Source of the DNA: Phoebastria nigripes
Taxonomy: Eukaryota; Chordata; Aves; Procellariiformes; Diomedeidae
Length of the DNA: 64,000 nt
Assembly: GCA_035582835.1 (NCBI GenBank)
Contig: JAYKAV010002486.1
Location: 801,860-865,859, forward strand
Reading direction: 5' to 3'
A program made the translations under genes and the position numbers. Shown piece by piece: positions 12,901-26,257 of this stretch; position 1 is the first letter of the stretch, and each line of letters opens with the position of its first letter. The notes below the pieces were generated by a model that saw only the letters and a program-made list of their open reading frames with translations, had not been told where the DNA came from and did no database searches.

Positions 12901-15900
12901 AATTAGTTACTGAAGTCCACAGATTACTATTATTAAGTAATTAATACTATTATTAAGCAAGGAAAGGAAAAAGAGGCAATTTATTGAGGTAATTTCAAGC
13001 AGTATTTGTGCAAGGGCCACTGCAAACATAAGCATTTGCACATACCATTTGAAATGGGAACTGAGAGTATCACTTGCGCATATATACAATATAATCCACA
13101 ATTTACAAGTTGGTAGCATGAATAAACAGGAACCCCAGAACATAAAAAACTCTGCACAGAAGATTCATCCAGCAAGGGTAAAATATGTAAAATTTAATCC
13201 TTCAGGGAAACCCTTTATTGATAATGATAAAAAGGCCTCCCCCCCGCTTCAAAGTGTTTCCATAAATTGAGAGGGTTAGAAAGAATAATTTGCTTGTCAG
13301 TCTGGCATACGCCTGTTGCTCTTAAATGACAGATCAACAGACAGGAGTCCTTCAGTTCATGCAGGAGATGAACTGTATGGTAAGAAGGATTTTAAAATCA
13401 ACCATGACTGTTTGGAAGGGGCTTCAGGTGTGTCGTTTTTGTTTAGGAAGGGTTTTTTTTGGTTAGCAGTGTTATTCAAAGGTGACAATGGCTGTTCTTG
13501 AAAAATTCTGATGTGCTGCAGATGTAGGTACCAATCTGAGTGTTAAATCGCAGGTGCTCCAAGGAGCAAATAAAAACTGGAAGAAGTAGGCAATACATAA
13601 TACTTAACTGGAAATAACACAAAGCTATTCATTAACAGCAAAGTAAATATGTGTCTGAAGAATATTAAGTTACGGTTTTCTGGAGGCAAAAGGCAGAACA
13701 ATGTTGACTTTGACTAAAGACTTACTTAATCTTATATTCTTAGTTATTATTAGAGTTAGTGGAGGATATTTAGAAATAGCCGAGCTAGGCTGATCATTAA
13801 GAAATTTTGCAGAATTCAGCTTTAATATCATTTCAGAATGCCATTTCTCTCCTTGTATTTGGAATTAATGTCTGCTTAAAATACATGGAAATAATGCAGG
13901 AGGAAATAAATTACTTGTTATAACTGAGAGAGATTGGAGGACCAAGCATCTCTAGAATAAGCCATAGCTTTCCAGCCATTGAATACAATTCTCTAAGCAC
14001 CTTCATCTGTTTTTTCTTTGTCTGACTAGGCTTGAAACTCTAAGCAGGTTATATGATGGTAGCTATCCTGTTATCTTGTTGATTAATATTTTAGGAGGGT
14101 AAGTATTTTCAAGCTTTTGTTTGATCTGAAAAATATCTTCTTTTTTTTTTTTTTCTCNGGAGAGAAGTATGCAGACAAGTATTCCTGGGAGTCTGTAAGC
14201 TTCTGAGGTATTTTCAGCAAAAAGCGCATGTTCGCTTTTAAGAGGAATTTTTTCAAAAACACGTACGTAAATCTACTCAATCTAGATGACAAGTGACTAT
14301 GCAGATATTTTTTTAGAAAATGACAGGTTTACTAGTCACATATAATCTTAAACTGCAGGTGTCTTACTGTTGATGATTACACAGTAGAGGAACAGAAGAA
14401 GGAGAGGAATGAAACCCGTGGTTGTATTGCTGGAGTGGAAGATGGGATGATGGGGCAATTTGCATAATTTATAATGGGCTTCTTGTTGAGAGCAAAAGCT
14501 CCCCAAATAAACATTTCCATCTCTTTTCAAGAAATAAAGATTTTTTTATAGGTACAACAAAAAAATATTAGAGTGACTTTTACTGGTTCACTCACTATTA
14601 TTGACTTCAACATCATTTTCTAGTACTATGTGGAGGAATTTTGGAAACTTCTGCTGCTTTGTTTCCAGCTCAGTGCTAGGATGACTTCATTCAGTAGCAC
14701 AAAATTCAGGCTTATTGCTGCCAGTGATCAGTGATAACACACATGAGTAAACCAAGAGTAGTCACTTCAGCCTGCCACTTTACCTTCATTCTTTTGATAA
14801 ATCCCAAGACCTGCAGATAAATGACTTTGATACCATCTGTACTTGCAATTAGTACCAAAGTTACGAATATATTCATGTGGATGTAATTGAGGGCAAAACT
14901 TGAGGCCGTTAGATTTCAATTCACTGTACAAACACAATTTCTTCCAGTTAGTTGCCACCTTTTAAACTTCATGTCTTTAATGAGAGAAACTGAGAATGCG
15001 AAAACTCCTTAATGAGGGGAATTGAAATGGAGATGGCTCTACAGGCTCAAACTAAACCATAAAGGGAGGCTAGACTGTTTTATTTTCCCACTAACTCATT
15101 GGATCAAATCCTATCTCCTTAAATCAGTTCCCTACCTCCCATTTCTTTATTGCAAACAAGATTTGTCCTTTATAGCCTCTAATTTCCATTGCTTAGGAAA
15201 AGGCCTTTGAAGGTCATGAGATTGCTTATGTTTAAGAGAAGATAAAATTTGGCTTACAAGCCTTTGGCTTGTTTGCTTAAAGCACATTTTTATTTTGTTT
15301 AAATGTGGTTCTCTGCTAATTTGGGCAGAAAGATGCTGTTAAGTAGTGTTCTTTAAACCTAGGAGTGAATTTAGGGGCATGGGATCAGGTCTTCTATGCC
15401 CCATCCTCTAAGTAGTCTTTTTGAAATTAGTGAGGAGAGCATAGCCCTTGTTCTGTCCAGACGGTTGTTGAATTATGAACATTATTTAATAGAAGATGCA
15501 ACTTACGGCAATTTAGAAGCATATGAAGTTAACATGAAACATCCAGGCTGCTATCCAAAATGGAACAGATGGATCTGAAATTGGTTAATGCTCTATCAAG
15601 GAAAGCTCAAGTATTTGTGCTTATTAATGCTATCTAGGTTACCCCTAGTGATCACAATGCACCCATGCATGCCTTAGCTTGCCTGTACTTTGCACTAAGC
15701 TAGCCTGATCCAAAGAACTACACAGACAGCAAAGGAGTTATCACACGATACCTTTAACCATTTCCCTGTTGAGTAAAACTTTGATAGATCTGTCTCCAGC
15801 CATCCACATCCTAAAAGTTTTATTTGTGATGACTTCTTTTTTTAAACTTACATTATTGGTCTATATTTTTTCACAAGTAGAGTTTCTTTATTTTCCCTTC

Positions 15901-18900
15901 TTGCAGTATGGCCATCTGCTACCACTTCAGCTTTAACCGCATCTTCTTGATCTTTTATTCTCACTTGTTCGCTTATCCGTTGTTTTCACCTGTCTCTCCA
16001 AGTAATACTAAGCATACATCTTTCCATGCTTCAGTGTCCAGCTTCTTGCTCTGCTCTATCTTCTCAGTTTTTGCTCCCTGTCATGGCTCATGAGACACAC
16101 GGTTCAAAACTTTCTTCTAAAGAAATGAAAGATATTTCTCCAGTCTTCCTCTAACTCTTCACTTTAACCTTGATCTTTTCTCTGATTTTTTTTTTATTTT
16201 GATATAAACCGATGCATAACACTAGACTGAATAGATGCCTCCCCATACAATGTAATATATTATTATTTCCTCTTTTATTAAAAAAATAATATTAGTTTGT
16301 ACTCACAGCAAAAACGTAATTCAGCTTTAGGCCTTACAGAATCATGTTTGGGAGATTATGCAACAATTGTTCTGATCCGTGAAATTAACTACCAAACACT
16401 AATCTTGATCAGATTTAGCACACTAAAAGGGGATTCAATTAAAAATTTAAATGCCTGAGAATTTTGCTTCTGATTTGTAAAGATGAAGCTCACTCTTACC
16501 AACCCTGACTATATTGCATTCCCCCAACACCTGCACTGAGAACAGTAATTTCCATGTGGAATCCTCTCTTTAATGCCTCTCTTTCTGGACAACATCAGTG
16601 TATTTGGAGGGACAGTCTCTCCCACTCCTACGCTGCTGTCATATTTTCAGTCAGTAACGCTGCCATGATGGTAGGTCTGTAAGTGACCTGGAAGCTCCCC
16701 TGGGATCAGATTGCTATTTAAGAATTGAGCCCTGTCAGTTTGCCTGCCCTGCCAGGAACTTGCTTTTATCTATGGTAATTGCTTTTAGAGCTGGATAGCA
16801 GAGAGGCTCTTCTCTGAGATTCCCATGCTTCATTCTTGCTTGTGGCAGACTAGTTTCACAGCTGCTCCAGCCCATTTAGGAGTCATTTTTCTTTCACCTA
16901 GTGGATATAAATCTGCTGCATTCCGCCTACAATTGACTGTCCCTCTGCTTCGCTTTAGGACTTGTCCATTCAGCACTGCTTAATGATCCTGATCCTGCAG
17001 TCCCTTGGCGTTGACCATAAGTTGGGTGGGAGAGGGGTCAAGTTTGAGGCTGATTGATAGAAGCAGAAATGACTGCCCCTTTCAAGTCAAACTAGGGTGA
17101 GCAATTTCTGCTGGCTTGCTCAATCTTAGGATGCAGCTGCAGTCTGTGCTATTTAAAAGCAAATGTTTACAGGAGAGAACCAGTTTTCACAAGGCAAACA
17201 ATTTTCTCTGGTTCTAACAGATTTTCTAGTTATTGATCAGCACAGCTACTTTTCTGAAAGGGAAAGAAAGAGCTACTGGGGTGAGCAGTAAAGTAGCAGA
17301 ATTTACACTGTATTAATTTGTATGATACCAACTGTATACTAGATGGTATTGCTTCCAGCCATATTACATAGCTGTAGAAATTTCAAGGCTGACTACTGTC
17401 ACTTCCAGGGGCTATCGCAGCAGCTGGGGATTGCTGGAGTGAGGGTGACCTGGATTTACCTTTTTCCTGCATAATTCCTCAGTTGCAAAATTTCTAACAG
17501 AGACAAGAATCCAGCTCTGAAAGTAAAAATGTTTCCCTTCTGCCTTGTGTACACCATGCAGGAATTAATGTAGCCATGGGGAAAGGGGAAAACAGACAGC
17601 TCTTCAAGAATAACCAACTGGAGATCAGGCAAACAAATAAAAGGGATTTTCTCATATTGAATGTTCATGGGAGAAGGACAGGACAAAGAAAAAATTTGCT
17701 TTCCATTTTGCCATTACAAGGAGGTCCTCGAGTTTTTAGATCTATATTTTTTTGCTCTTTGGTCAAGTGCCTGCTTTAGACAACATTTTGCATCATTAAT
17801 TCCCCTGATCCTGCAGGCTGTTGCATGTTGGAAGCCCTGTGCTCCCATGTGGAGCCTCACCATTTTTAATGGTATGCTGTGTGGGCAAAGGCATTTCCCC
17901 CTGGAGAGAAACTTTCAGCGTGAGGTGCATTAGTCAGTCTTCCCTTGTTTGTGTTGATCTTCCAGGCAAAAAAAGGAAGATAAAAGGTAGCAAAGAACTG
18001 AAAGCCTCATATGCATCCTCGTACACATGCACGCAGAAGTACACATGCACAAAGGCAGGAGCAGGCATCAAAAGAAGCCATTCTGGTTAATTTTTGTGTT
18101 GCCTAAATTATGAGCTGACAGTATCCTCTTGTATCCTGAAACAGCATTCATCAATTGCAAAATCTCACAGGGAGAGATTTCTCATTTTTCCCGTATTTTG
18201 ATTTCTGAGGATAGAGCTACAGTTATTTTAGATGTACATTTTTATTTCTATTCATATTTGCTGTTGAATCTGTTTTACATCCAGATGAAGAAAGTCAAGG
18301 ACAGTTCTCTTTCAGCTGAAAACATTCTTTCTTTAAAAATTTGGCTGCTGTGTTCTTTGATTTATTGCCTTGCTTATGTTGGACAACATACCAAGTCTCA
18401 TGTCACAATATTCCTATTATGAACGGGAGTGTTTTTTTCTCCTCTCTCAGTGATAGATAAATCAAAAGAGCTTGCATTTTAGGAGACAAAGCTACAGTTT
18501 GCTGTTCTGAATATTGCATTAATTATCTCAGACACTGGACTTGGGACGCTGTACCTGCCTATTTAATTGCCTTGCAGAAGCTGTAAGTCTGACTTCCTAT
18601 ATTGTCATGCAGATTGTATAATCAGTTACTCTTGTGCAAAGGGGCATGAAAATTGTACTTACTGAAATTCCTCCTCTTGTTTGTACCAGTGACGACAATC
18701 ATACATAGAAGCCCATGTTTACAGAGAGATCATTTTCTGAGCAAAACAGATGGGACAAATTAATTAGAGATAATAGGCACATTTTACAAATTTGGGGTTT
18801 ATTTTTGTTTCCTGTTTGAAAAGCCATCAATTCAGAAATGTTAACTTGGTATGAATATTTAATATAATTGTCTGTAACATGGGTGCCAGTTTGCTAGAAA

Positions 18901-21900
18901 TATGCAGAACCAGATCCAGCTACTTGTGTTTCTATCAAATTGTGGCTTCTTCTATTAAATTAAGGGGAATACTTACAACCAGAGTTACATGCCAGAGGTT
19001 TGGACCCAGCCAGACTCAACACCCAGTGCTTGATGCATAGCAGTTTTCCAGCCAGTGGCCCTCAAAACACTATCCAGGTGATAAGGATCCTGGGCATAGC
19101 TTCCTTATAGTCATATCACCTACCTCAGGGACCCTGAGAAGTGGATGCCTCCTTTAACAAGGACACGTCTACACCGATATTAAAATGTCCATTAAATTAC
19201 TGGAAAACACGATGTTCTGTAAAACAACAGGGCACTTGTTGCTAATTTGTCTAAGTTGACTTAAATAGATACTTTGTCTAGAAAAAGAAGATACTCTGAG
19301 ACTGTCTGCTGCATGGCCAGTAGAGCTCTATTGGTCTTTCTGTTGGGAGCACAGCGGAAGCAATACACAGTAGGTCAGCTCCAAAATACATCTGCGCATA
19401 AAACAGAGTGGAGAGCAAACAGCCATGAAAAACCTGGAAAAAACTTTGTCATTGCCTGTATCTGAACGTGATGAACATTAAAAAAAAAAAAAAATCTGCT
19501 AATATTTAATAGAATGAAGACTGGGATATTATATTCAAAAGAGACTAAGCAGCTGTTCTGAGCAAGCTAAATATCTCTATGACCAATATCATGAAAGCAG
19601 CCAATATTATGAAGCACCAAAGAAAGGTGTGAAAATATCTGTAGGACTGTTTATACTCCTAGCCATCCTCCCACCGAAAGACCCTATTAAGTCAAGGTAA
19701 ATTGTACCAACTGCCTTAAAGTGGTGCCTGTCTGTTCTAATTTTTTTGATACAGCAAGCTGCAGCTTAGTGTGATAGTGATTGTACTGACCTATTAAGGC
19801 TGAAACTGATAGGAAAATGCAGTTGTCACCTACAGCTTTGTTGTTGTGCTGCAACAGAAATATTCTTTTCTTGCACTGTTCTTGCTTGAAAAGGAGAGAG
19901 TGGTCTGCTCCTTTCGTCTTCCAATTAAATCACACTGGTATGTTTTGCTATAAGGATGCACTTTAAATGGGGTGCTTTTAAAATGCATTTGGCAGCCTGA
20001 AGACACTACCAGAATAAATTAGTTATGCTTAGTGCTGCATTCAAGCAGTACCTTTTCAACTGCTTTGAAAGTAGAGCCACTCCACACTTTTAGTGGTTTA
20101 TTGCAACTCAGTAAAACTTGTGTCATTCTGCTAAACTAGGTTGGTGACTTCTCCCCTCTTAATTTTTTTGTGTGAATTTAGTGTTCATGAAAGATGCCAA
20201 ATTAACAGCCCTAGAGACTTTTCTTTATTTTTCCAGAGGACATTCAGAGTATCAGCGGTGAGAGTTCAGTGTTTGCTACACTGCCCCAGCAATGTGACAT
20301 TTAGTTGACCACCCCAACTGAAGGAGAAGGTAGTTCAGACTGCGTCCTGTCCTGGGTCTTTGCCTGTCCTGCTCACACTGCCTCTAAAGGAGGCATTGCA
20401 GTGCTGTGTGGCATTCAGAGCTGAAATCATAGATTTTCTCCTGTCTGCCACATCGTCCTTCATAACAAGTCACTGGATTTTCCTCACACAATTTTGCCAG
20501 GTCTGTTGCTTGCTATGGGAAAGTGTTTTGCAAGGTTTGGTTAAAAGTGCTGTACATTGATGGCTATGTAGGCATGAGTTCAAAAAAGCAGCTGAACATG
20601 GTCCTGCAGAAGACGATGGGCTACCTATCTTAATTTAAGCACTTGCTTAAGTACTCTATTGATCTCACATTCTCGATGTCCATTACACTTATTTTACTAA
20701 AAGCTCTCTGCTGATAATCACTTTTGCTTAATATTGAAAGTTGTCGGGTGATGATCAAGTCCTCCCCTAACACTTTATAAAGTGATATAAGTGCAGGACA
20801 CAGCTTCTGTTTTATGCACCAAAACACGCAGACATCTGAGGGTACAGGATATTTTCATGTATGTTTGAGTTACTTAGAAGCTAGCATCCTGACTGATAAG
20901 CAAATGTTGTTCCTAGTGCAGACAGGACTTCAGGTTCAAAGAGATATATTTTTAAAACCATGATATAACAGCTTTGCTTGCTTCTTCTGCTTAGAATTCA
21001 GTTGTGTAAACTTTACACCTCAGTACTTGGACCATGAACAATTTATTTGAAGACGCCAGTCAAACAGTCACCTGTGTTTGATTTTGCAGATACAGAAGTA
21101 AAACTGGTTTTCAGTGCAGTTGAAAGCCCGGAAATTTTGTTTCTTAATTAAAACTTTGGGGGTTTTTTTACGTATGCAGTAGGGGCTGGAAGAGGGGCAG
21201 TAGGAGGATTTTTCTGGCTTTTCTTTAAAGATCAGCAGAAACATTTTTAAAACTGTGGTTTCAGTGAAATACCCAGAAACGGATTATGATATTATAACAT
21301 TATCAGTAGACTCACAATAGGTTTTTCTCAGGATTTGAGAGTTAGATTCCCAGTCTAGTGATACAATTTGCTCCTATACTTAGTTGACCTAGTAAGAGCC
21401 AGACAAGGCTTACAGAGATTTTTTTGGTACAGAAGTGTTAGTGAAGGCACTGCTAATTCCTCTGCCAGCTGACTTGTGAGTCAGTGAACACATGGGTCAA
21501 GAACAGGGAGGGGGCAAGGCAAAGCAGAGCTCTGACCTCTGCTATTTAATCTTTCAGTATGTAAGTGTTGCATCAGAGAGACATCATTTTTCTCAGGCCA
21601 TCAGTCTGTTAGCATTGAGTCCTGGTGTACTGAAGCACCAGGGAATGTGTCTTCCCTCACTAGGAAACTGGACTGATGCAAACCTACAGAATATATCAGA
21701 TCTACATTAAAGCAGCATAAAGTAAAATTGGTGCAGTTTAATATGTTCATGGGAGCTTGCTTTGGTGTAGCTAACTTAAAGACAAGATCTTAGGTCTAGG
21801 CTGCTTGTAGTCCTACAGTTTTGAGGGTATAGCATGTGCTATAAAATGTGGTAGGTATGTGTTATGCTGTCCAAAAATTCCTGGTAATGGATTTGGATGA

Positions 21901-23685
21901 AACATTCTCATCTTCAAGGCTTGGAGAGTATGGTTTAGTATCGATGTGCACTGTGAAGTAGCTCTTGGGTTTTAGATTAGAGCTGTCTGTATTTTGCCAT
22001 TAGGCATGTGATGCACGAGCATGTAAATCAACTTGGCATCTCACTATAGGAAAGGTGCTTCATTTAGGTTAAACCTACGTCCCTAGTGTCTTTCCATGGC
22101 AGACTATTAAAACAGGGATGTTTTCTGTAACTGGTGGAGCAAATACAAGCAAATGGTCTCATTTGTGATATAAAAATGTAGACGCAATTGGCTAATAATA
22201 GGTAAAATATGAAATATCTCAAGAAACTTCCTCTCCTGAAAACAAATTGGCATTTTGGGTGTGATCCAGCTCATTCTAATGTGGTTTTTCATGACAAATC
22301 TGTTTCCTCATCCCCTCAGAATACTCTTATTTTATATCTCTTTGTATAAAACGTCTGCATTTCAGATGTCTAAGAATCAGTGGATGCTGACAAAGAGGAT
22401 TTCCTAGATACCTTAGACCAAAGGTTTAGTTCCTGCCCTCATAAGAGACTGAACACAAACAGTGTTTACCTTTTCGAAATCTCTTGTCCTTGAATATGTT
22501 TGTATTTTTTTCCTTCATGTAATCTCTCTTCTTCAAGGTACTTAAGCAGAAAAAAGAAAGAAAAGAAAATACCTTTTATCACGTAAGATTGTTTGAAGCA
22601 AGAAAGCTCCAGAAAAATCATCTTATATGCAATATGCATTATACAAAATTAGTTTCTATTTCTGAAGCCTTAGTCATCATGCTTCCAAGGGCAGCTTGTA
22701 ATGAGGACATATTAAATAATCAGTGGTAATTGCATGCTGAAATAATGCTATGTACACATTAACATGAGTCTGTTTAGGCCATAGACGCACAGACTTTATA
22801 ATTGCTGTCTGAACAAAGTTGTAGTCAAAGTTATGGATGATACTGGTTTGCAGATATTGAGATATTGTTCAGTAGCTGTAGTCCTTGAATAGGCTGAACA
22901 TTTCCAAAAGAAGATGAATATTCTATAGTTACATTTTTAAAAAAAGGGAGTGCCCCTGAATTTGCTAGATTCGTCACAGAAAATGGCTTTTAGAGTTATG
23001 AGTTTTTCAGAGTAATGTTTTTTCTTCATAAAATTTTGATTTTTTTTAAAAAGGAAAACTCTTTACTTTTAACACAACACATAAAACCGTCACCATTTAC
23101 AATTGACCACTTCTCATAACAATTTCTAGAAATGCAATTTTAAACTTGAAAAATAAACTGCAGGAGGTGAGATCGACTTTACCTCTATTACCTAGAACTT
23201 GACTACTTAGTAAGTCTCACAGAATAATTGTAAATGGGAAAATAATTATCTGGCAGGAACAAGATATCTGTTCTTGGCTTGTTGCTGTTCAATTGTCTTG
23301 CTAATTATTTTTGAATCATCATGCTAAAATTTACAGATAGATAGATACAAAAATCACAATGGGATAAATTATATATGCTATGCTTACCTGAAGAACATAT
23401 TTTTTAAGTTCATCCCCATATGAAGACTTGTATCTAGACTCAGAGAAAGTATTGATAAGATGAGGGTGTGATTCAGTAATTCTGAAAATGACATAGGAAT
23501 CACAGCAGATAATCAAAAGAAGCCAAGTCCCCAATCTGATGCCGTATGCAAGACAGCAATGTAACTCCTGCATGCTTACACCTGCCAATATAAAAAAGAA
23601 GTAGGAAGATGGAATTACCTCAAATCTATAGTGACACTGACTCAAGTCTTATTTCACCGTTCCTTCCCATCCTTGTCTCTTCACA
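9936..23685. other. non-coding DNA, no gene recognised
   Basis: About 13.7 kb with only short open frames and no recognised exon. It holds a possible MIR remnant (10268-10375), a GC-richer pocket at 12290-12600 with an RFX-like string GTAGCTATGGAAAC (12518-12531), a poly-T run, a poly-A run, a 12-bp direct repeat GTACACATGCAC (18021-18032 and 18039-18050), and isolated N at 14158. Two places with CTGATCCTGCAG (near 16990 and 17806) may be tails of old MITE-like elements. It is most likely intron or intergenic. Confidence 0.65.
10268..10375 (-). mobile_element. possible MIR SINE remnant
   Basis: The run CTCACAGCATCTTGTGTGG, then TACTATTCCATTTTATAGA, then GGCTAAACAGATGC follows the order of the conserved MIR segment when MIR is read in antisense (CTCACAACA, GAGGTACTATTAT, CCCCATTTTACAGATG, GGAAACTGAGGC). 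Roughly two thirds of the positions agree by eye. MIR copies in birds are old and eroded, so the boundaries are approximate. Confidence 0.4.
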
Positions 23686-24057
23686 GAGGGTACTGAAAAA
23701 CACAAAAAGGGCTCTGGGAAGAGTTACAAGAAAGAGTCAAGGAAAACATGAGAAGAGAGAGACCCAAAAAGCTCAGTCCGTTAGTTTTTAAATATTGTTT
23801 ATCAAGGGTAAGATTAAAAAATATGATCCTTATACATTAAGAAGAGGTAGCCGGTTGTATATGGCTCTTCATCTGAAAAGGTAAAAACACTGAACCTGAG
23901 CTAGACAAACTCAGATTAGAAATAATACTCTGTTGTTTAACAAGAATAATTAATCACTGCAACAGTTTATTAAGGGAGAGAGCAAAGTATCCACATCTTG
24001 GTTTTAAATCCAAGGATGCATTTATACATGATCCACAGTCATTCAACCCAAACTTGT
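23686..24057 (+). mobile_element. ancient CR1/L3-like LINE fragment (3' ORF2 region)
   Basis: The order of landmarks matches the last part of ORF2 of old CR1-type LINEs in sense orientation: GGTACTGAAAAACACAAAAAG, a GGAAGAGTTACAAGAAAGAGT block, AAAAAGCTCAGTCCGTTAG, then AGCTAGACAAACTCAGATTA with GAAATAAT, a TTAATCACTGCAACAGTTTA block and GGTTTTAAATCCAAGGATGC. These correspond to the conserved RRATRMI, KLRLEI, NHWNNLP and FKSRLD-type segments near the C terminus of CR1 ORF2. It is heavily mutated with indels and no open frame survives. It lies in the opposite orientation to the young CR1 1.3 kb downstream. Family assignment is from memory; subfamily unknown. Confidence 0.7.
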
Positions 24058-25344
24058 GATTGTGATGTTGAAATGTTGAGACAAAATTCTCTGCTCCATA
24101 AGGCTCATGCTCTTGGAGTCCATTAATAGCTTTTGGTTGCTCTGCTTCAGTGACAACACTCTGCACTTCTCTAGTACTTTCTACTAATAGCTCTTAAATT
24201 TATCAGTGAGACAGTGGATCTCTACAAGACAGCAATGCATCTAGTGCTAGATAATACATCCAGGACTCTGGAAGCCCGGTGTCCATGTGTACAGTGAGCT
24301 AGTTTTTTCATCTTTTTGTACCTTCCCTTCTCCTCCCACCTGCTTTCCATCCTGCTCAGTTAGATCCTTAGCTCTGATGACAAGAATACAGTAAAGTACA
24401 AACAAAACCATTACAAAAGTTTCCAACCTTATTTTTTTTGTTTCTCTAGTATTAGAGGTTCATGTTTAGACACCAAAAAATCACCTGCAGATGTTCATGT
24501 TTCTGATAATCAAACCCAAGATACTTAAATTTCCACACACCTTTTCTATCAGTCCAAGTCTGTAAAGTTTTGCAGTCCTAAATATTGAGTTTCACCATAT
24601 TTGTTATTTATTTATATATATATCTCTACATTTACATGCACACAGCCCCCTGCTTTCTTCTTTTTATTCCGTCCTCTTAAATATCTCTCCAGTTTCTTCC
24701 CCTGTTGGTTTTCTCTGAGACCCCAGAACCTCTGACAGCAGCTTGATGAACAATTACAAATCCACTTAGTATTGCTGGACAGGGGATATTTTCTTAAAAA
24801 GTAATATACCCTTAAAAGGGCTAATTTTAAAATGAGGAAACTTGATAAGAATTTGGGGAATTTTTCTACCTCCTCTATGTTTAATATGATGGTACACATC
24901 ACGACTCATTTTTCTGTGTAATAAACACTGACTTTCGAACAGAGTCACAATTTAATATTCCTTAGTTTCTGTGCCTAAATCATCCNCCTTGTACCTCCAT
25001 CTTTAACACCTAGAAATCTGTTTCCCAGTGTCATGTGTAACTGCATTAAAAGGGTTCAGACATATTTGTTGGTTTACAATTGCATTTTCGACNGTTCCCT
25101 CAGTAATAATTGTTCACGTTGTTAATGTCTGTGAAGATCATATGACTGCTGGTATTACCACTGTGGAAAGTTCCAGTTGTAAAAGAGAATTAAATTTCAT
25201 TGGTGACTTGAAAAAATTGCATGAAATACCTTAAAATGCCTTGTTTTCACTATGTGTCTGCATCAATGTGCCAGAAGGTATGCAGTTAGATAGCAAGCCA
25301 TTGGCTATTAAAGATGGATTCATATAGTTCGCAGTTCAGCATTT
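24058..25344. other. non-coding DNA between two CR1 copies
   Basis: AT-rich, no exon or gene recognised. It holds a short TATA run near 24611-24622 and isolated N bases at 24986 and 25093. Open frames on both strands (for example 24612-24902 minus) have no domain. Confidence 0.65.
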
Positions 25345-26220
25345 AGAATCATAGAATCATAGAATCATAAAGGTTGGAAAAGACCTCTAAGATCATCAAG
25401 TCCAACCATCAACTCTACACGTCTTTTAAATACTTCCAGGGATGGTGACTCCACCACTTCCCTGGGCAGCCTGTTCCAATGCTTAACCACTCTTTCAGTA
25501 AAGAAATTTTTCCTAATATCCAATNNNNNNNNNNNNNNNNNNNNNNNNNNNNNNNNNNNNNNNNNNNNNNNNNNNNNNNNNNNNNNNNNNNNNNNNNNNN
25601 NNNNNNNNNNNNNNNNNNNNNNNNNNNNNNNNNNNNNNNNNNNNNNNNNNNNNNNNNNNNNNNNNNNNNNNNNNNNNNNNNNNNNNNNNNNNNNNNNNNN
25701 NNNNNNNNNNNNNNNNNNNNNNNNNNNNNNNNNNNNNNNNNNNNNNNNNNNNNNNNNNNNNNNNNNNNNNNNNNNNNNNNNNNNNNNNNNNNNNNNNNNN
25801 NNNNNNNNNNNNNNNNNNNNNNNNNNNNNNNNNNNNNNNNNNNNNNNNNNNNNNNNNNNNNNNNNNNNNNNNNNNNNNNNNNNNNNNNNNNNNNNNNNNN
25901 NNNNNNNNNNNNNNNNNNNNNNNNNNNNNNNNNNNNNNNNNNNNNNNNNNNNNNNNNNNNNNNNNNNNNNNNNNNNNNNNNNNNNNNNNNNNNNNNNNNN
26001 NNNNNNNNNNNNNNNNNNNNNNNNNNNNNNNNNNNNNNNNNNNNNNNNNNNNNNNNNNNNNNNNNNNNNNNNNNNNNNNNNNNNNNNNNNNNNNNNNNNG
26101 AGCAGATCGACACTCCCGCCCAACTTGGTGTCGTCTGCAAACTTACTGAGGGAGCACTCAATCCCCTCATCCAGATCGTTGATAAAGATATTGAACAAGA
26201 CCGGCCCCAAAACTGAGCCC
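25345..26220 (-). mobile_element. CR1 LINE, 5'-truncated, minus strand, with assembly gap
   Basis: A CR1 non-LTR retrotransposon in antisense orientation. Its 3' terminus is at the left: three copies of AGAATCAT (25345-25368), the diagnostic CR1 tail, followed by the conserved 3' segment (GGTTGGAAAAGACC, CATCAAGTCCAACC). On the minus strand the last coding part reads [18 protein letters not shown], the conserved C terminus of CR1 ORF2. At the right, before the gap on the minus strand, ORF2 reads [19 protein letters not shown] and then [10 protein letters not shown], which contains the reverse-transcriptase catalytic F-x-D-D motif. The 575 N bases at 25525-26099 cover the ORF2 stretch between these. 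The copy is cut at its 5' side at 26220, as most CR1 copies are, and has no target-site duplication that I can see. It is the least diverged repeat here. An incomplete copy like this cannot move by itself. Confidence 0.95.
25525..26099. other. assembly gap, 575 N
   Basis: An unbroken run of N inside the CR1 copy. The length is not a round number, so it looks like an estimated size. Both flanks belong to the same CR1 in the same orientation, and the missing part should be CR1 ORF2 sequence. Confidence 0.99.
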
Positions 26221-26229
26221 AAAATTTGA

Positions 26230-26257
26230 GTTTCAAATTCAGAACTGAATTTGAAAC
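26230..26257. repeat. perfect 13-bp inverted repeat with AA centre
   Basis: Left arm GTTTCAAATTCAG (26230-26242), centre AA (26243-26244), right arm CTGAATTTGAAAC (26245-26257). All 13 pairs match. It begins 10 bp beyond the 5' truncation point of the CR1 copy. It is able to form a cruciform or hairpin; no function can be read from it. Confidence 0.95.

Noticed and set aside
25365..26236. Three long open frames across 25365-26236 on both strands
   Set aside because: They are open only because of the 575 N bases. One of them reflects real CR1 ORF2 on the minus strand, reported as part of the mobile element.
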